Shown piece after piece: positions 23,868 through 34,883 of a stretch of DNA of 64,000 nt. Each line of letters starts with the position of its first letter. The first letter of the stretch is position 1. The translations under genes were made by a program, and so were the position numbers. Source of the DNA: Linanthus parryae. Taxonomy: Eukaryota; Streptophyta; Magnoliopsida; Ericales; Polemoniaceae. Where the stretch lies: contig JALGPY010000004.1 of the NCBI GenBank assembly GCA_023055425.1, positions 61,031,718 to 61,095,717 of the forward strand. The letters are read 5' to 3'. Under the pieces are notes generated by a model. It saw nothing but the letters and a program-made list of their open reading frames with translations, made no database searches and was not told the DNA's origin.

Positions 23868-24326
23868 GGGGAGTACAAGGTAAGGAAGGTAAGTTTTTAT
23901 GTGTTCTCAAAGGTTTGAACTGATTTTCAAAGCCTTGAAAATCTATTCAAAGTTTTGATTTTATTTGTTTCAGTAAAACAGTGTTTCAAGACTTTGAAAG
24001 CCTTTTCAAAGCCTTGAAAATAAGTCTGTTAAACTGATAGATGAATAACTCTTGGATCATTCAGTATTGGGTGCTATCTTTGTATATATTTACTCAATAT
24101 TGCCCCTACCTTTTTCAAAATCTTTTTTTCAGCCAAGTATAGTATTATAAAAAAAGTGTTCCCAACGGCTTCAAAGTTTTGAATCTTCTCTGAACATTAC
24201 AAATATTTTTGATCAGAAAGAAATTGCAGTTTACTTTTTAAACTCAAACTCTTTTAGTATTTATCCTCTTCTCTTCTCCTTCTCTCCGTATGTATCCCAC
24301 TTCTCTCTATTCTTCTCCAAACCCTA
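23868..24326 (+). other. pol-ORF3 spacer of copia A
   Basis: No ORF is seen. A GGGGGAGTA purine stretch follows the pol stop directly, and several TTCAAAGCCTTGAAA-type repeats lie at 23920-24020. A CT-rich leader precedes the ORF3 ATG. Confidence 0.6.
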
Positions 24327-26106
24327 ATGAGAACAAGAAGAGCCTCTGAAAAAATCAAGATGGCTGGTGGTTCAAAGCCTAGTGCAGAGAAGAAGAGAAA
24401 GACAGCAGAGGATGAAGTCCAAACAATCAGTGGGGATTCAAGTTCTAGGACTCCCAGTGCAGAAGAAGTTACAGAAATTCCTCTACCTAAGAATAAAGCT
24501 AAGAAGGTTGTGACACCATATTCAGACAAGAAGAAGAAGAATAAAGAGAAGACTACTGCAGAAAAAAGCAACCAGAAACACAGATCTCAAGTCCCAAGAA
24601 GCTGAAGAAAAAGAAGAAGGCCTATTAAGCTGAAAAGGGAAAAGAAAAGGTGACAGTGGGAGAACCAGAAGACAATGTGGAAAGAGCCTTGCAAATCTAC
24701 TCAAAGAACTCTGCTCCTGATGAATCTTGGTTCATCACAATCACTTCCAAAGGTTAGTGGTTGGATGGTTTTGCCTCTAGGCCTATTGCTTTCTGTAGCT
24801 CGGTCAGTCTTCCTATGTTGCTTGGAATGAATCTGAATTGCATTACAATGTTAAAGAAAAGCTCTCTTTGGTTCATGTTAAACCCTCCTGAGCTAGCCTA
24901 TCCAAGACTTACCAGATTCTTCTATCTCAACATGAAGCAACTTAAGAACTCTCCACACTTAGTAATCAAGAATAGAGTTGCTGGTGCTAATATGGAGCTA
25001 GGTCATGCTGAGTTTGCATCTGTCCTAGGCTATCCTAAGAGGTAGGACACACAAAACCATCCTCTCAAAAGTGAAGTTTTGAAGTTGGCCAAAGAAGAAT
25101 TCTTTCTACCCAACATCCCTACCTCATCCAAAAAGTTAAAACACTCTGTGTTAAATGTTGAAGCAAAAGCTTTATTCACTATTTTGATGACATGTATCTT
25201 TCCAAGGGAACATTTCAAGGAGTTGATCACTGAGAGGGTGCTATACATAATGTATCTGATTATGCATGGGTATGAAATTGACCTTCGGAAGCTTGTAATG
25301 GAACACATGTTGTTTAGCCAAACAGATCAGAGAAAACATCCTTTACCTTATGCAAATTTGTTCACACTTTCTTCCAACACCTTGAGATTCCAACTGGTGG
25401 TGAGGAGACTATCGCTTTTGGATTGGGTTTGCTTAATGAGAAAGTATTTGAGAAGATTGGAGTGGTGAAGACAAAAGCAAAAATTTGGAAGCTATATTCA
25501 GAGCTAACAGAAGAAGAATTGTGTGAAAAGAAGTTTCCTAAGCCCAAGACCTTGACTCCTACTTCAAGCCAGACCTCACAACCTCCAGATTTGTCTTCAA
25601 TTCTTCAGACACTTGATGGTTTAGAGATGGACACTGGTGAAATCAAATAGAATCAGCATGAGTTTGAGACTGATCTCAGACAGGTGAAGTACATGGTGGA
25701 GGCCATCTTCAGAAGCATGACTGTGTTTGATGTCCCAGAGGATGTCTTCCAAGATGGATAAGGTCTCAAGAAGGATGGCTCTGACAAGAACTTGCCCTGT
25801 AAACACTCAAACCAGGAAGAGGCTGCTCAAGTCAAGGACAAAGGAAAGCATGCATTAGATGAACAAGTTGCTCAAGAGGGAGAAGAAGTAGACAGTCCTG
25901 ATTCTGATGCATTACTGATAAACATCAAGAAGAAAAAGAAGAAGAAATCTCAACAGTCAATTAGTCCAGAAGTTGTTACTACTGAAGATCAGACTGAAGA
26001 AGAAACTGCTGGTGTGAATGAAGAGGTTGTAGAAGAACAAGATAATGATGAAGACAGTGAATAGGAAGAAGGAGAACAGAATGAAGATGAAGACCCAACC
26101 CCATAA
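24327..26106 (+). pseudogene. ORF3 of copia A, broken
   Basis: Third ORF after pol, as in Sireviruses. It starts MRTRRASEKIKMAGG; residues 1-100 are Lys/Ser/Glu-rich. The central domain (24760-25400) contains RFFYLNM, SVLGYPK and GYEIDLRKLVMEHM, matching copia B and resembling the Ty3 ORF3 at 1-1269. The C-terminal third is acidic and Lys-rich. In-frame stops interrupt it (for example 25043-25045, 25648-25650 and 26062-26064) and it ends with TAA at 26104-26106. Its function in the replication cycle is not established. Confidence 0.75.
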
Positions 26107-26425
26107 ATTCTTGCCTATTCTTTCTTGCCCACTCTTCTCTTAAGTTTATTTTCAAAATTTTCCAAAGAATCTGATCCAAAATTTTCTCATTCTTTTTGAT
26201 GAAATTCAAAAAGGGCGAGAAATCTTAGGTTTTTTTTTTATGTTTTAGTGACATGTCTTTTGGTCAGTAGGATTATCTGAGACTTATGTGTTTTTCTGCT
26301 TAAGTTTGTTATTGAATAAGTTGGATCTTCTTGGAACTTATGTGTTATTACTTTTTGTACTGTGTGCTAATAAGTTTTTTTTGCAGAAACTAAGGATCAA
26401 ACAGATCGTGGTTTTGTCTTTCATC

Positions 26426-26436
26426 AAGGGGGAGAT
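26426..26436 (+). promoter_or_regulatory. Polypurine tract of copia A
   Basis: AAGGGGGAGAT directly before the 3' LTR; the same motif precedes the 3' LTR of copia B at 44459. The 300 bases before it (26107-26425) hold no gene. Confidence 0.85.
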
Positions 26437-27749
26437 TTTAAGTTCACAGGTTTCACAGGCTTGAAATACATAGCTCTTTCAAGGCCTTGAACCAGTTTTC
26501 AAAGCCTTGAATCACAGGTTTCACAGGCTTGAAATAGTAGAGCTATTTCAAGGCCTTGAAAAAATGTTCAAAGCCTTGAAACTGTCAGACCTGTATGCAT
26601 ATTCTAAGGGGGAGTTTTTCTGAGTTCCTCTGATCTTATTCTAACTCTCTCACCCCTATATTTGATCTGTTATTACTTGATGATGAAATACAAAAGCTTT
26701 TTATTCACCCAGACCTCATCTAATTAGCCTGTTTAACTTAGTTTTTCAGGGAAAGTTCATTTCCTATTTTGCAGGATTGGTTTCCTAACCTGGGTTTTGC
26801 AGGAAAGGAAACATTGAGAGAATGTGATTCTGTGATCAATCAGGCACTCTTAACAGCTTCTCAATCTGTTTAAAGACAAGATCGAATAATATATTTGAAG
26901 ATTATGATCAACTATCCGTTGGAGAAGGTTGTTAAAAGAGTCAAAGTTGTTGCCTACAAAACAGGAAGTTTGTTGCTAAAAGTCATGGAAGATTTGCAGA
27001 GTATCTGAGCTGAATAAATAGAGCTCATTTTGAAGCAACAAAAACAACACTCAACGGGCAAAAAAAGAGACACATTTTAGGATTGACAAGCATCAAAGAA
27101 GCACATCATTCTCACAGAAGATCACTGCATTCTTCACTGCAGTTCCACTTCCAGTGTTCTTCTATTCTGAGCTCAATTTTTATATCATTCTTATACTACT
27201 TCTAGATCTAATTCTCAAGGATTGTTCAAAGTGAACAATAGAGAATTATTAACCAGTTAGATAGAGCTGGTGCTAGATACGTTAGTGAGATCCACAATCT
27301 ATTACAGAGTAATGCATATCTCTGTGCTTGAGATCTAGGGCTTAGCTTTTGACTAATAAGAATTGTGTTGAAAATCCTGCAGGGAGAAGATCCCTGAGGT
27401 AGAGAGGTAGGTCCAAGTGGGCTGAACTCTATAAATCCTGTGTCTCTTGCATTTATCATTTCATTTTCATACTTTTTTTACACAACATTCAAACTAGTCT
27501 GTTTTCAAGAGTTTGAACTCTTTTCAAGTCCTTGAAAAAGACTTGTATGTCTTCATTCAAACTGTATTTCTCTACAAAGGCTTGAAAATGTTTTCAAGGC
27601 CTTGAACTTCATTGCTCTTCACAGAAAACTCGTATCTTTGCAAGTTTTACAAAAAGTGGCATACTCTATTCAACCCCCCCCCCCCCCCCCCCCCCCGCCC
27701 TTCTAGAGTATCTATACTACTGCACTTCTATCTGCTTACTCCCCTTTCA
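26437..27749 (+). repeat. 3' LTR of copia A
   Basis: 1,313 bp. It begins TTTAAGTTCACAGG (the usual TG mutated to TT) and ends CCCCTTTCA, followed by CATAA. Exact palindromes TCAAGGCCTTGA lie at 26479-26490, 26548-26559 and 27594-27605. A run of 23 C lies at 27674-27696. Confidence 0.92.
27674..27696. repeat. Poly-C run in the copia A 3' LTR
   Basis: 23 consecutive C within the CAACCCCCCTTCTAGAG signature; the 5' LTR of the same element has about 6 C at this point. Confidence 0.9.
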
Positions 27750-28228
27750 CATAACATCCAATGCAAACATCAACATTATAGTGATCAGAACACTATTTTG
27801 TGAATTAAATGGTTAAAAGATAACAAACAAAGCTTAGCCCATCATCCTCTAAATTCAGTTTCACATGAGTGGTTCCCCCTTTTTCCCTTTACTATTCTAC
27901 GGTCATCTCCAAAAGAGAAAGGAGAGAGACAATATAAATATAACCCCCCCTAATATAGCTGAGACAAGATAAGAAAAGACACAAGAATTAGTAAATCAAT
28001 GTGATCCATTAAGACTAGGTAATAATACTCCAACTAAAACGAGAAACTCCAATATTCTTTGATAGACTATTCCAACGAGAATCCCACAATTATATTTTTC
28101 CTAACAAGTTCAATGTAGGTTCCAAAAAAAATTCCAAAATTCGAAGAAACCATAAGACACGACTCCCAAAATGCTTTCTAGGTGAGGGTGGGTGGGAAAA
28201 CTGCTATCATCCACGCTAAATATTTAGT
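27750..28228 (-). other. Chromovirus internal region right of copia A
   Basis: Starts with the second CATAA copy. AT-rich, no ORF or motif recognised. Confidence 0.5.
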
Positions 28229-28606
28229 CTACCACTTCTCCTGGATCCTCCATAGGTTCCTCCCAAGGCGTGTACACTTCATGAAGTGCGGCGTTATCAT
28301 CCATTGGCCTTGATGCAAATATTTTTGATTGGGAATGTACCATCCTCCCTGATAAACCAAATCGTTATACTGTCTCTTAATCGGAATCCAAAGATGCTCA
28401 TTAGGTAAAGACTTCACAATGCAATGACTCTGAACTAGCAGATTGTTGAATACCCATCCTCCAGCAAAAGTGAAAATCCAATGCTCACACCTATTTAAGA
28501 CTTCTCCGATAAACTCCCCAATTGACATCCCCTCCAAGAAATGCGTTCTTGTTGGGTGGCTTAGCTGAAAATTCTCCACGGTTGGATTCACTAGGTTGAC
28601 GGTCAT
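28229..28606 (-). CDS. Unrecognised accessory ORF, copy 1, in the chromovirus-type element
   Basis: 125 codons on the minus strand, starting MTVNLVNPTVENFQ. I do not recognise the family. It resembles the ORF at 30505-31046: SHCIVKSLPNE against ANCMVKALPRG, and YLHQGQWMITPHFM against YFYQGEWKVDANFM, in the same order and spacing. It is Trp- and His-rich with no zinc knuckle, no RT or protease motif and no membrane segment. It is in the element's 5' half, where gag is expected. It may be a decayed gag variant or an accessory gene; the 3' end seems truncated compared with copy 2, lacking the acidic tail. Confidence 0.45.
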   Translation of the reverse strand: MTVNLVNPTVENFQLSHPTRTHFLEGMSIGEFIGEVLNRCEHWIFTFAGGWVFNNLLVQSHCIVKSLPNEHLWIPIKRQYNDLVYQGGWYIPNQKYLHQGQWMITPHFMKCTRLGRNLWRIQEKW

Positions 28607-30504
28607 AAATACAAGAGTTGAAGAATACTTATATTAGATAAAAAAACATAAAATTTATTCTGCCATAAGGGTATTCTAAAGCTGACTTCTAAATAATTAC
28701 ACACTTAACAGTTGTCAACTAGGAATTTTCCCAAGAATTCCCAAAACTCCGTGACATTTATAAGAGACCGCACAATGTTGGAGATCAAACTCTTAGCAAT
28801 GTATTAAAAATCCTAAAACAGGTTCTGTAACGGTGAAACTCTAAATCCCAAATCAAAATCAAGCATATATGGTAAAATGCTCAAAACTGTAGCCCTGAAA
28901 ACAAGACTCTAAACGAGATGTTTGTGACAAACTGTCGTCAATAAGAGAAAAATTGAACTCCCCATGTATATCAACGATTTATAGAACTCCAAGTATTATG
29001 TCAATATTTTTGTATTTCCACCACATTAATACTCTCAAAATATCTCCATAACGAATTATTATAACGAAACCCCCAAAGTAGTCAACTCAACAACAATATG
29101 ATTCCATATAAACACTCTAAATGTCTAAACTTCTACAAACTAGCTAAGAAGTATCTAAAACCACAAATTCGAAATCACGTACCAAACATCTCTCAATCAC
29201 ATTTTCCTATCACCTTCTTCTTGAACGTAATATAAGTACACCTTGCTCTTCCTACATTATTGCAAAACTCGTAACCAACATAACACGCGGGTATTTCGAA
29301 ATTCCTCGCTATGAGGCCTTTGTCCTATTGTCTGCTCATACTAACTTTGCTTGAATGGTATTTGATTAACTATTTTGTACTTAAAATTATTTTTTTCCTC
29401 ATTCGTCGGGTCCGAATAGGTGAGGAGCTTTATCCTTCTTGATGCAAAGACTGTTTCTACAGTTTGTATGTGTGGTCTTTAGTCATAATCCCTACACTAT
29501 AACCTATTGTATCAGTCATATAATACCCTGAAGTACAAGTAAAAAGAAATACATGGCATATTATGAGCCATTAAGCAAGTAACATAACATATTAATCATT
29601 AAACAATCAGTTACACATGCATTTGCACACGGGCTGATCACATCATATTTTTTATCCTTCCTTGAAAAAAATGGTCAATAAAAGAAAGTAAAATCATAAA
29701 TTTTGGTGCGGAACATGCTCTCGGAGTTTTATTTCATAACCAAGAAGAATCAACTCAAATAAATCATAGAATTCAAATTATGCAGGGAATAGCACAACTT
29801 CTGTCACAGACCACCAGAATAGAAATTTCAACTTTACCAAGTCTTAAAGTGGCTTTAAATTTTTAAAAAGGGAGGACTAGCTTTCATCTAGATTTATCCC
29901 TATGTGTCTAATAATTACCATAAAAATTTGAGATTCATCAAAGATCTGGAAGATAGGCTAAAATCCAAAAATACTACGGATGGTCATTGTGCAATTCTGC
30001 TACGATACACGGAACTTTGGAAATTGTTATCTAAGTCTCAGAAGCTAATTTGGGACTGAAATTGTTATGGAAGATACCTGAATATGTTTACTACTTTGGA
30101 ACAATTTAGGAAAAAATAATTCAAAATTTAAACACATCTGCTACATCAAATACCAACTGCTGCACAGATTCAAGTGCCACAAGCTGAACGTTCTTGCGTT
30201 CTAACTCTATGAAAACTTCCTATGCACCATTCAAAGAAACAGAAGACATCCTTTATTTTTAAACTCATACTTAAAAAATACATTTATGAAATTCCAAAAC
30301 GGATCCTCACGACTTGAATATATTCTTCATCAAGAAAGAAATATTAACCTCAACTCACTAATAAATCATCTCTAGCCCAAAAGTGGCTATGCAAAATCAC
30401 TCTAAGAAATCTTAAAGTATTGTTTGGTTTGGACATGGCCTTTTTGAAAACCAAAACTTCCAAACTGCATAAAAAGTCTAAGAAATCAAAGGAGCCTTAT
30501 ATGT
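28607..30504 (-). other. Chromovirus internal region between the two accessory ORFs
   Basis: About 1.9 kb, AT-rich, with no ORF or motif I can support. Confidence 0.5.
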
Positions 30505-31046
30505 CTACTTCTCGTAGTTATTCACACTTGCCTCCAACTCCATGTCTTCACTAGGGTCATCCTCAAATTCATCATCCTCACTAAGGTCTTCCTCAATCTC
30601 AATGTCCTCGCTATCAACCTCAATGTCCTCGCTAGGGTCTTCCTCAACTTCATCATTTTCACTAGAATCTAAATCGATCACCATGCGACTTTGCCATTTA
30701 TCATGAGCCTCCATCAATAATTTGCACATAAAGTTGGCATCCACCTTCCATTCACCTTGATAGAAATAGTCCTTAGAGTTTGGTATGTTGTACCTCATCA
30801 GATTGGGGTACCTTGCGATGATATCCTTAAATATAGGACCTCTAGGTAGGGCCTTCACCATGCAGTTAGCTTGATAAACAGGATTCCGATATTGCTTAAA
30901 CTCCAATGCATCAAACCTATCCTCGCAAAATTAGAGAACACGGTCACGAAAGGCCGATAGAGTCTCGCCCTCAGTCCAAGGAGTCACGACTGGGTGGATT
31001 TCAACTGCGCAAAACGTTTTCTTGCGGTGAACTTGGTTCTAGCCAT
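30505..31046 (-). pseudogene. Unrecognised accessory ORF, copy 2, with H3-like start and acidic tail
   Basis: The first plausible ATG is at 31044-31046, giving MARTKFTARKRF, then a frameshift a few codons later and one in-frame stop near 30932; the open part is 30906-30505 (133 codons). The body holds ANCMVKALPRG and YFYQGEWKVDANFM, shared with copy 1 at 28229-28606. The C-terminal 60 residues are almost all Asp/Glu/Ser in repeated units of the EEDPSED type. It lies about 460 bp inside the primer site, where gag would begin. Family unknown; a gag-like or accessory role is possible. The acidic tail is partly repetitive at DNA level (30540-30665). Confidence 0.5.
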
Positions 31047-31507
31047 CTACAAAAGAAACAAACCCCATAAGTCTCTTGCTCTCAACGTATAAATCATAAA
31101 AACTGAACAAACTCCATTATGAATTAAGTATCATATTCCCAAGACTTCAAATTCTTCCATAACATTACTCCCAGAACGCACCAATACTCTAGAGAATATG
31201 AGAACAATGAGAACTCTCTTAAATATAACTCCAAACATATACTTTGAACACATTCTCCCACACGTAACCCAGACTCCAATGAAACGCCTCAAACCCAAAT
31301 ACTTGGCTAACCGGGTAGACCAAAGCTCTTAGCTAGGGGAGGGTGGGTGAGAGTACTTGCTTACTAAGCCTATTTTCTAAACACTTAAACACATAATAGT
31401 CCTATCCATGACTACCCAAATCCCTAAAAACTTGTCAAGTTTTTATTACTTTCCTATGTCCATTTTAAATTTCCCTACAGGTTTTAATTTTCTTTTTGGA
31501 TTGTCGG
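31047..31507 (-). other. Leader between primer site and accessory ORF 2
   Basis: No ORF. A GGGGAGGGTGGGTGAGAG stretch at about 31336-31353 resembles GGTGAGGGTGGGTGGGA at about 28182-28198, suggesting that more than the ORF was duplicated. Confidence 0.45.
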
Positions 31508-31519
31508 GCTCTGAAACCA
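31508..31519 (-). promoter_or_regulatory. Primer-binding site of the chromovirus-type element, tRNA-iMet
   Basis: Minus strand TGGTTTCAGAGC, one mismatch to the complement of initiator tRNA-Met, two bases from the LTR end at 31522. It fixes the element's orientation as minus. Confidence 0.88.
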
Positions 31520-33327
31520 ACTGTAACACCCCCAAAATGACCAAGCCGGAAACCTGGGGGTGCCACTCGTTCCCGCGATGAAACATTCCCAAACTTTTCA
31601 CTTTAGAATTTCAATTAGGGAAACATTCCAAAACTCTCTTCATTTTCCAATCGGGACTTCCAAATTTTAAACCACAAAAGTCCATCCTTAGAAATCCACA
31701 TTATTATCGTCTTGACACGGGGAAGAACCAACCATCACAAGCTACCAAGACCATAAGTGTCGACACCCCCTAAGACTTCTTGCGGCCAGAGAGGTAAGTA
31801 CAAGGAGTGACTCGTGGCTGTTGCGGCCGAGTAAAATAAATAAAGTTGGACGAGAGACCGTAGTCAACATTTCAAGAATAGATAAAGTGTTATCCGGTAC
31901 AACTATTTCACTACACGTCATTACGTTTTATTAATTTCTCATGTGACTGTGGTGATAGAATAACTTTAGTAAAATCAATAAGATGTTCAGCAAAACACTT
32001 AAAAACATATATTTCTTTTTGAGACAATAAATCACAAAAAAAGTTTTGACACGAAAGAAGGAAAGGGCGCTAGGTCTGGCATGTTTACTCACCTCAAATA
32101 AAAGCAATCACAGCAACTCAGTCGTTGTACTCAACGTGACCTTCGTCTGAGAACTCGTTGCCTACAATTTGATAATATTCTAATCAACATATTGCTACAC
32201 ACATATAAAAATAAAGTCCTATATGCATTGCATACAACCCCTTATTAATTTCCCCAAAATTTTCTAATGTGACATACAACTTTTATTTCAAATACAACTT
32301 ATATACACTAATGTTTATTATTATAAAACATGATATATTAAAATTATATTATAAACTTATAAGGTAATGTACCCGAATAATTTTCCCTTTTATACTAAAT
32401 AACTAATTATCCTAAATAATAAATACTATTCTTACAAAAATTAAGACTTATTAAAGTATATATATATATATATCAGCCTTCATTATATTGGCCAAAATAT
32501 AAGTTTAGTAAATAATAAATTTACATAATATACAACTAAAACCCTATAGTTTGATGACACACAACGAAATCCCCAGAAGTTTCATAATGAACAAAACTAA
32601 CTCCCAAAGTTTCTAATACCTTTCAGCCCCCTTTTTCTTCCCACACAACCCACTGTAACAATCTTCACCCGCAAACCAAAAATTCCAAAGCTTCTACATT
32701 GGAAAGGCAATAAAGATGAATTGAAGAACAAACCGGAGGAAGGATGGGGACGGCGGCGTCGGACCTGGATGGGTCTTCTCGGAAACCCTGTCGGGAGAGC
32801 GAGAGAGGGAGTGATTGAGAGCTTTGGGGAGTGTTTTGGTGTGAATTTCTCTCAGTATGTAGTGGGTATTTATAACCTTTGGGTGAAGAATCCGGCGAGT
32901 ATTAGGAAACCCACTGGAGATAATTTCGATTAAGAATTGAGACACAAATTGGTCGAAATTGGGTTTTCTTGGTGCAAAGATTGATTCTTTGGTGGACCAA
33001 GAGTGTATTGGGACGCAAATAAGGGGAAAAGGAGAAGAAATTGGTGGAGTTGGAGAGGAGACCGATGGTGTAGTCTCCCGTTGGGAGATGAAATTTTGGG
33101 GAAGAAGATGATAATGTAATTTTTAATAAAAAGACACTTATTCCCCCAACAATTTAGCTAAAAGGCATCTAGAACCCCCTAACTTAGTTAAAAGGCACTA
33201 ATTAAGTTTGGAAAAAGGCTCAAAACCCCCACGTATTTTATAACAATAAAAATTAACTCCCAAATAGTAAAAATTAACACCCAACACTTATAATAATATC
33301 ATAAATACCCGTATCCACAAAACGGGA

Positions 33328-34833
33328 TGTTGATTCAAAGACCCATGAATGTGTTTCGGTTGGTAATTATTTTGAGTTATGAAAGACAAAGATAAAGACA
33401 TAAGCAACAAAGCATTTCAGATACTCCAAGGCCTTGAGATACTGACAGAACTTCAAAGCCTTGAGAGTTATTTTATTCTGCTACATGTTCTAACAGTTCT
33501 GTGTTGCAGATTGGATATCTGATTATACAGATCAATGATTTACTTCAAATACTTAGAGTTTACACTAGTTACATATCTAACACAATTGCAGATGATAAGA
33601 ACAGGAAGAATCAAAGTTATTTGGGTTTAACTTTGAATATCTGTGAAGCAGGTTCAGAGCTCCAAGGCCTTGAGATGTGCCTTGAGCTGCTGACAGTTTT
33701 TACAGAACTAAGTTGATTCTTTCTTGCAGGTTGTGATTCTTATTATTGTGATTATTCATTGACTTCTAAAAGTCTTAAACTTGTTTTTCATGATTTATAT
33801 ATATATTAGAAGTTATACATGTTACTGTTTTAATCTTTTAACCAGTTTGATCAGAAACTGGATAACCAAACAGTCATAGCACTGTTATCTTTTTGGATTT
33901 TGTTGTTGCTGTGTTTCAATGCTATTGCAGGGCTGTTAAACGTGCAAGAGCAATCTCAACAAACTCCAACGGATATCCACTTAGAGCTGTTTGAATTTCA
34001 GTTGAAAACAGAAAGAGGATTTGTAGGAACTGAGATCCTAAAATCTCTCAATCCCTTGCAGCTGTGGATAAAAGAGACCGGTTTGAATTTTGAAGTGATA
34101 GAGAGGCTTGCAGAATACTCAGAAAGGTGTGACAAATTCGTGGGAGATCATTCATTCAAGCACACATGGATTCAAGCTTCAATCCAAATTCCAGAAGATC
34201 AAATCAATTCAGTTTCCAGAAGAACACATCCATGCTTCAACAACTTATTTCTTATAATGTGTTCTTCAATTTTACTTTAATCTGTGTATCTTTTGATTAT
34301 CTTAAACCTCACTTAACCTAGTGGTTGGTTGTTCAAGTGAACAACAAGAGGTCCTTGTTAGCTCAACAGTTAGTAGCTGGAACTAGATAGGTTTGGAACC
34401 ACAAGCTGTATAGGTGTAAGGGAAATCACTTAGGCTTGAAGATCTAGGGCTATTTATGTGTGAGTAATAAGAAGTGTTTGCCCAATCCTGGTGGGATTAG
34501 ATCCCTTTGGCAGAGATTAGGTCCATTGGGACTGAACTCTGTAAATTGCTTTGTGTCTTTACTTTACAGTTTGATTTTTATCTGCTACATACAAATCAAA
34601 TCAAACTAGGGTTCATAAGCTGTTTAGAATTGATTATAGTTCAAGGCCTTGAAGCTTTCTATTTTGCCTTTGAAAGTTTCAGAGAGTTTACTAAAATCTC
34701 AAGGCCTTGAGATTTGAGTTTCACACAAAGTTATTCTGTTAAACTTTGAGTTTTGCAAAAAAGTTTCCATACTCTATTCAACCCCCTTCTAGAGTATTTA
34801 GGTCCTGTATTTAGTCTACATTACACACTTTCA
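33328..34833 (+). repeat. 5' LTR of copia B
   Basis: 1,506 bp, TGTTGATTC ... CACTTTCA. In the first roughly 255 aligned bases I count 13 differences to the 3' LTR, about 5%. Palindromes TCAAGGCCTTGA at 34641-34652 and 34699-34710. It ends with the CAACCCCCTTCTAGAG signature. Confidence 0.95.
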
Positions 34834-34835
34834 AT

Positions 34836-34847
34836 TGGTATCAGAGC
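34836..34847 (+). promoter_or_regulatory. Primer-binding site of copia B, tRNA-iMet
   Basis: TGGTATCAGAGC two bases after the LTR; the gag ATG is at 34884. Confidence 0.93.
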
Positions 34848-34883
34848 TTGTGTCACTATTTTAGATCTAACAATCTGGTGACT

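Larger units (their letters stand above)
14977..27749 (+). mobile_element. Sirevirus-type Ty1/copia element A
   Basis: Plus strand: 5' LTR 14977-19243 (split by a solo LTR), iMet primer site 19246-19257, gag, pol in copia order (protease, integrase, RT, RNase H), ORF3, purine tract, 3' LTR 26437-27749. The target duplication CATAA is exact (14972-14976, 27750-27754). LTRs over 1 kb, the LTR signature CAACCCCCCTTCTAGAG and a third ORF fit the Sirevirus (SIRE/Maximus) clade. Many stops plus two pol deletions make it non-functional. Confidence 0.92.

Noticed and set aside
30990..31046. A true histone H3 gene
   Set aside because: Only the first 10 residues match; the following sequence has no histone fold and shifts frame.
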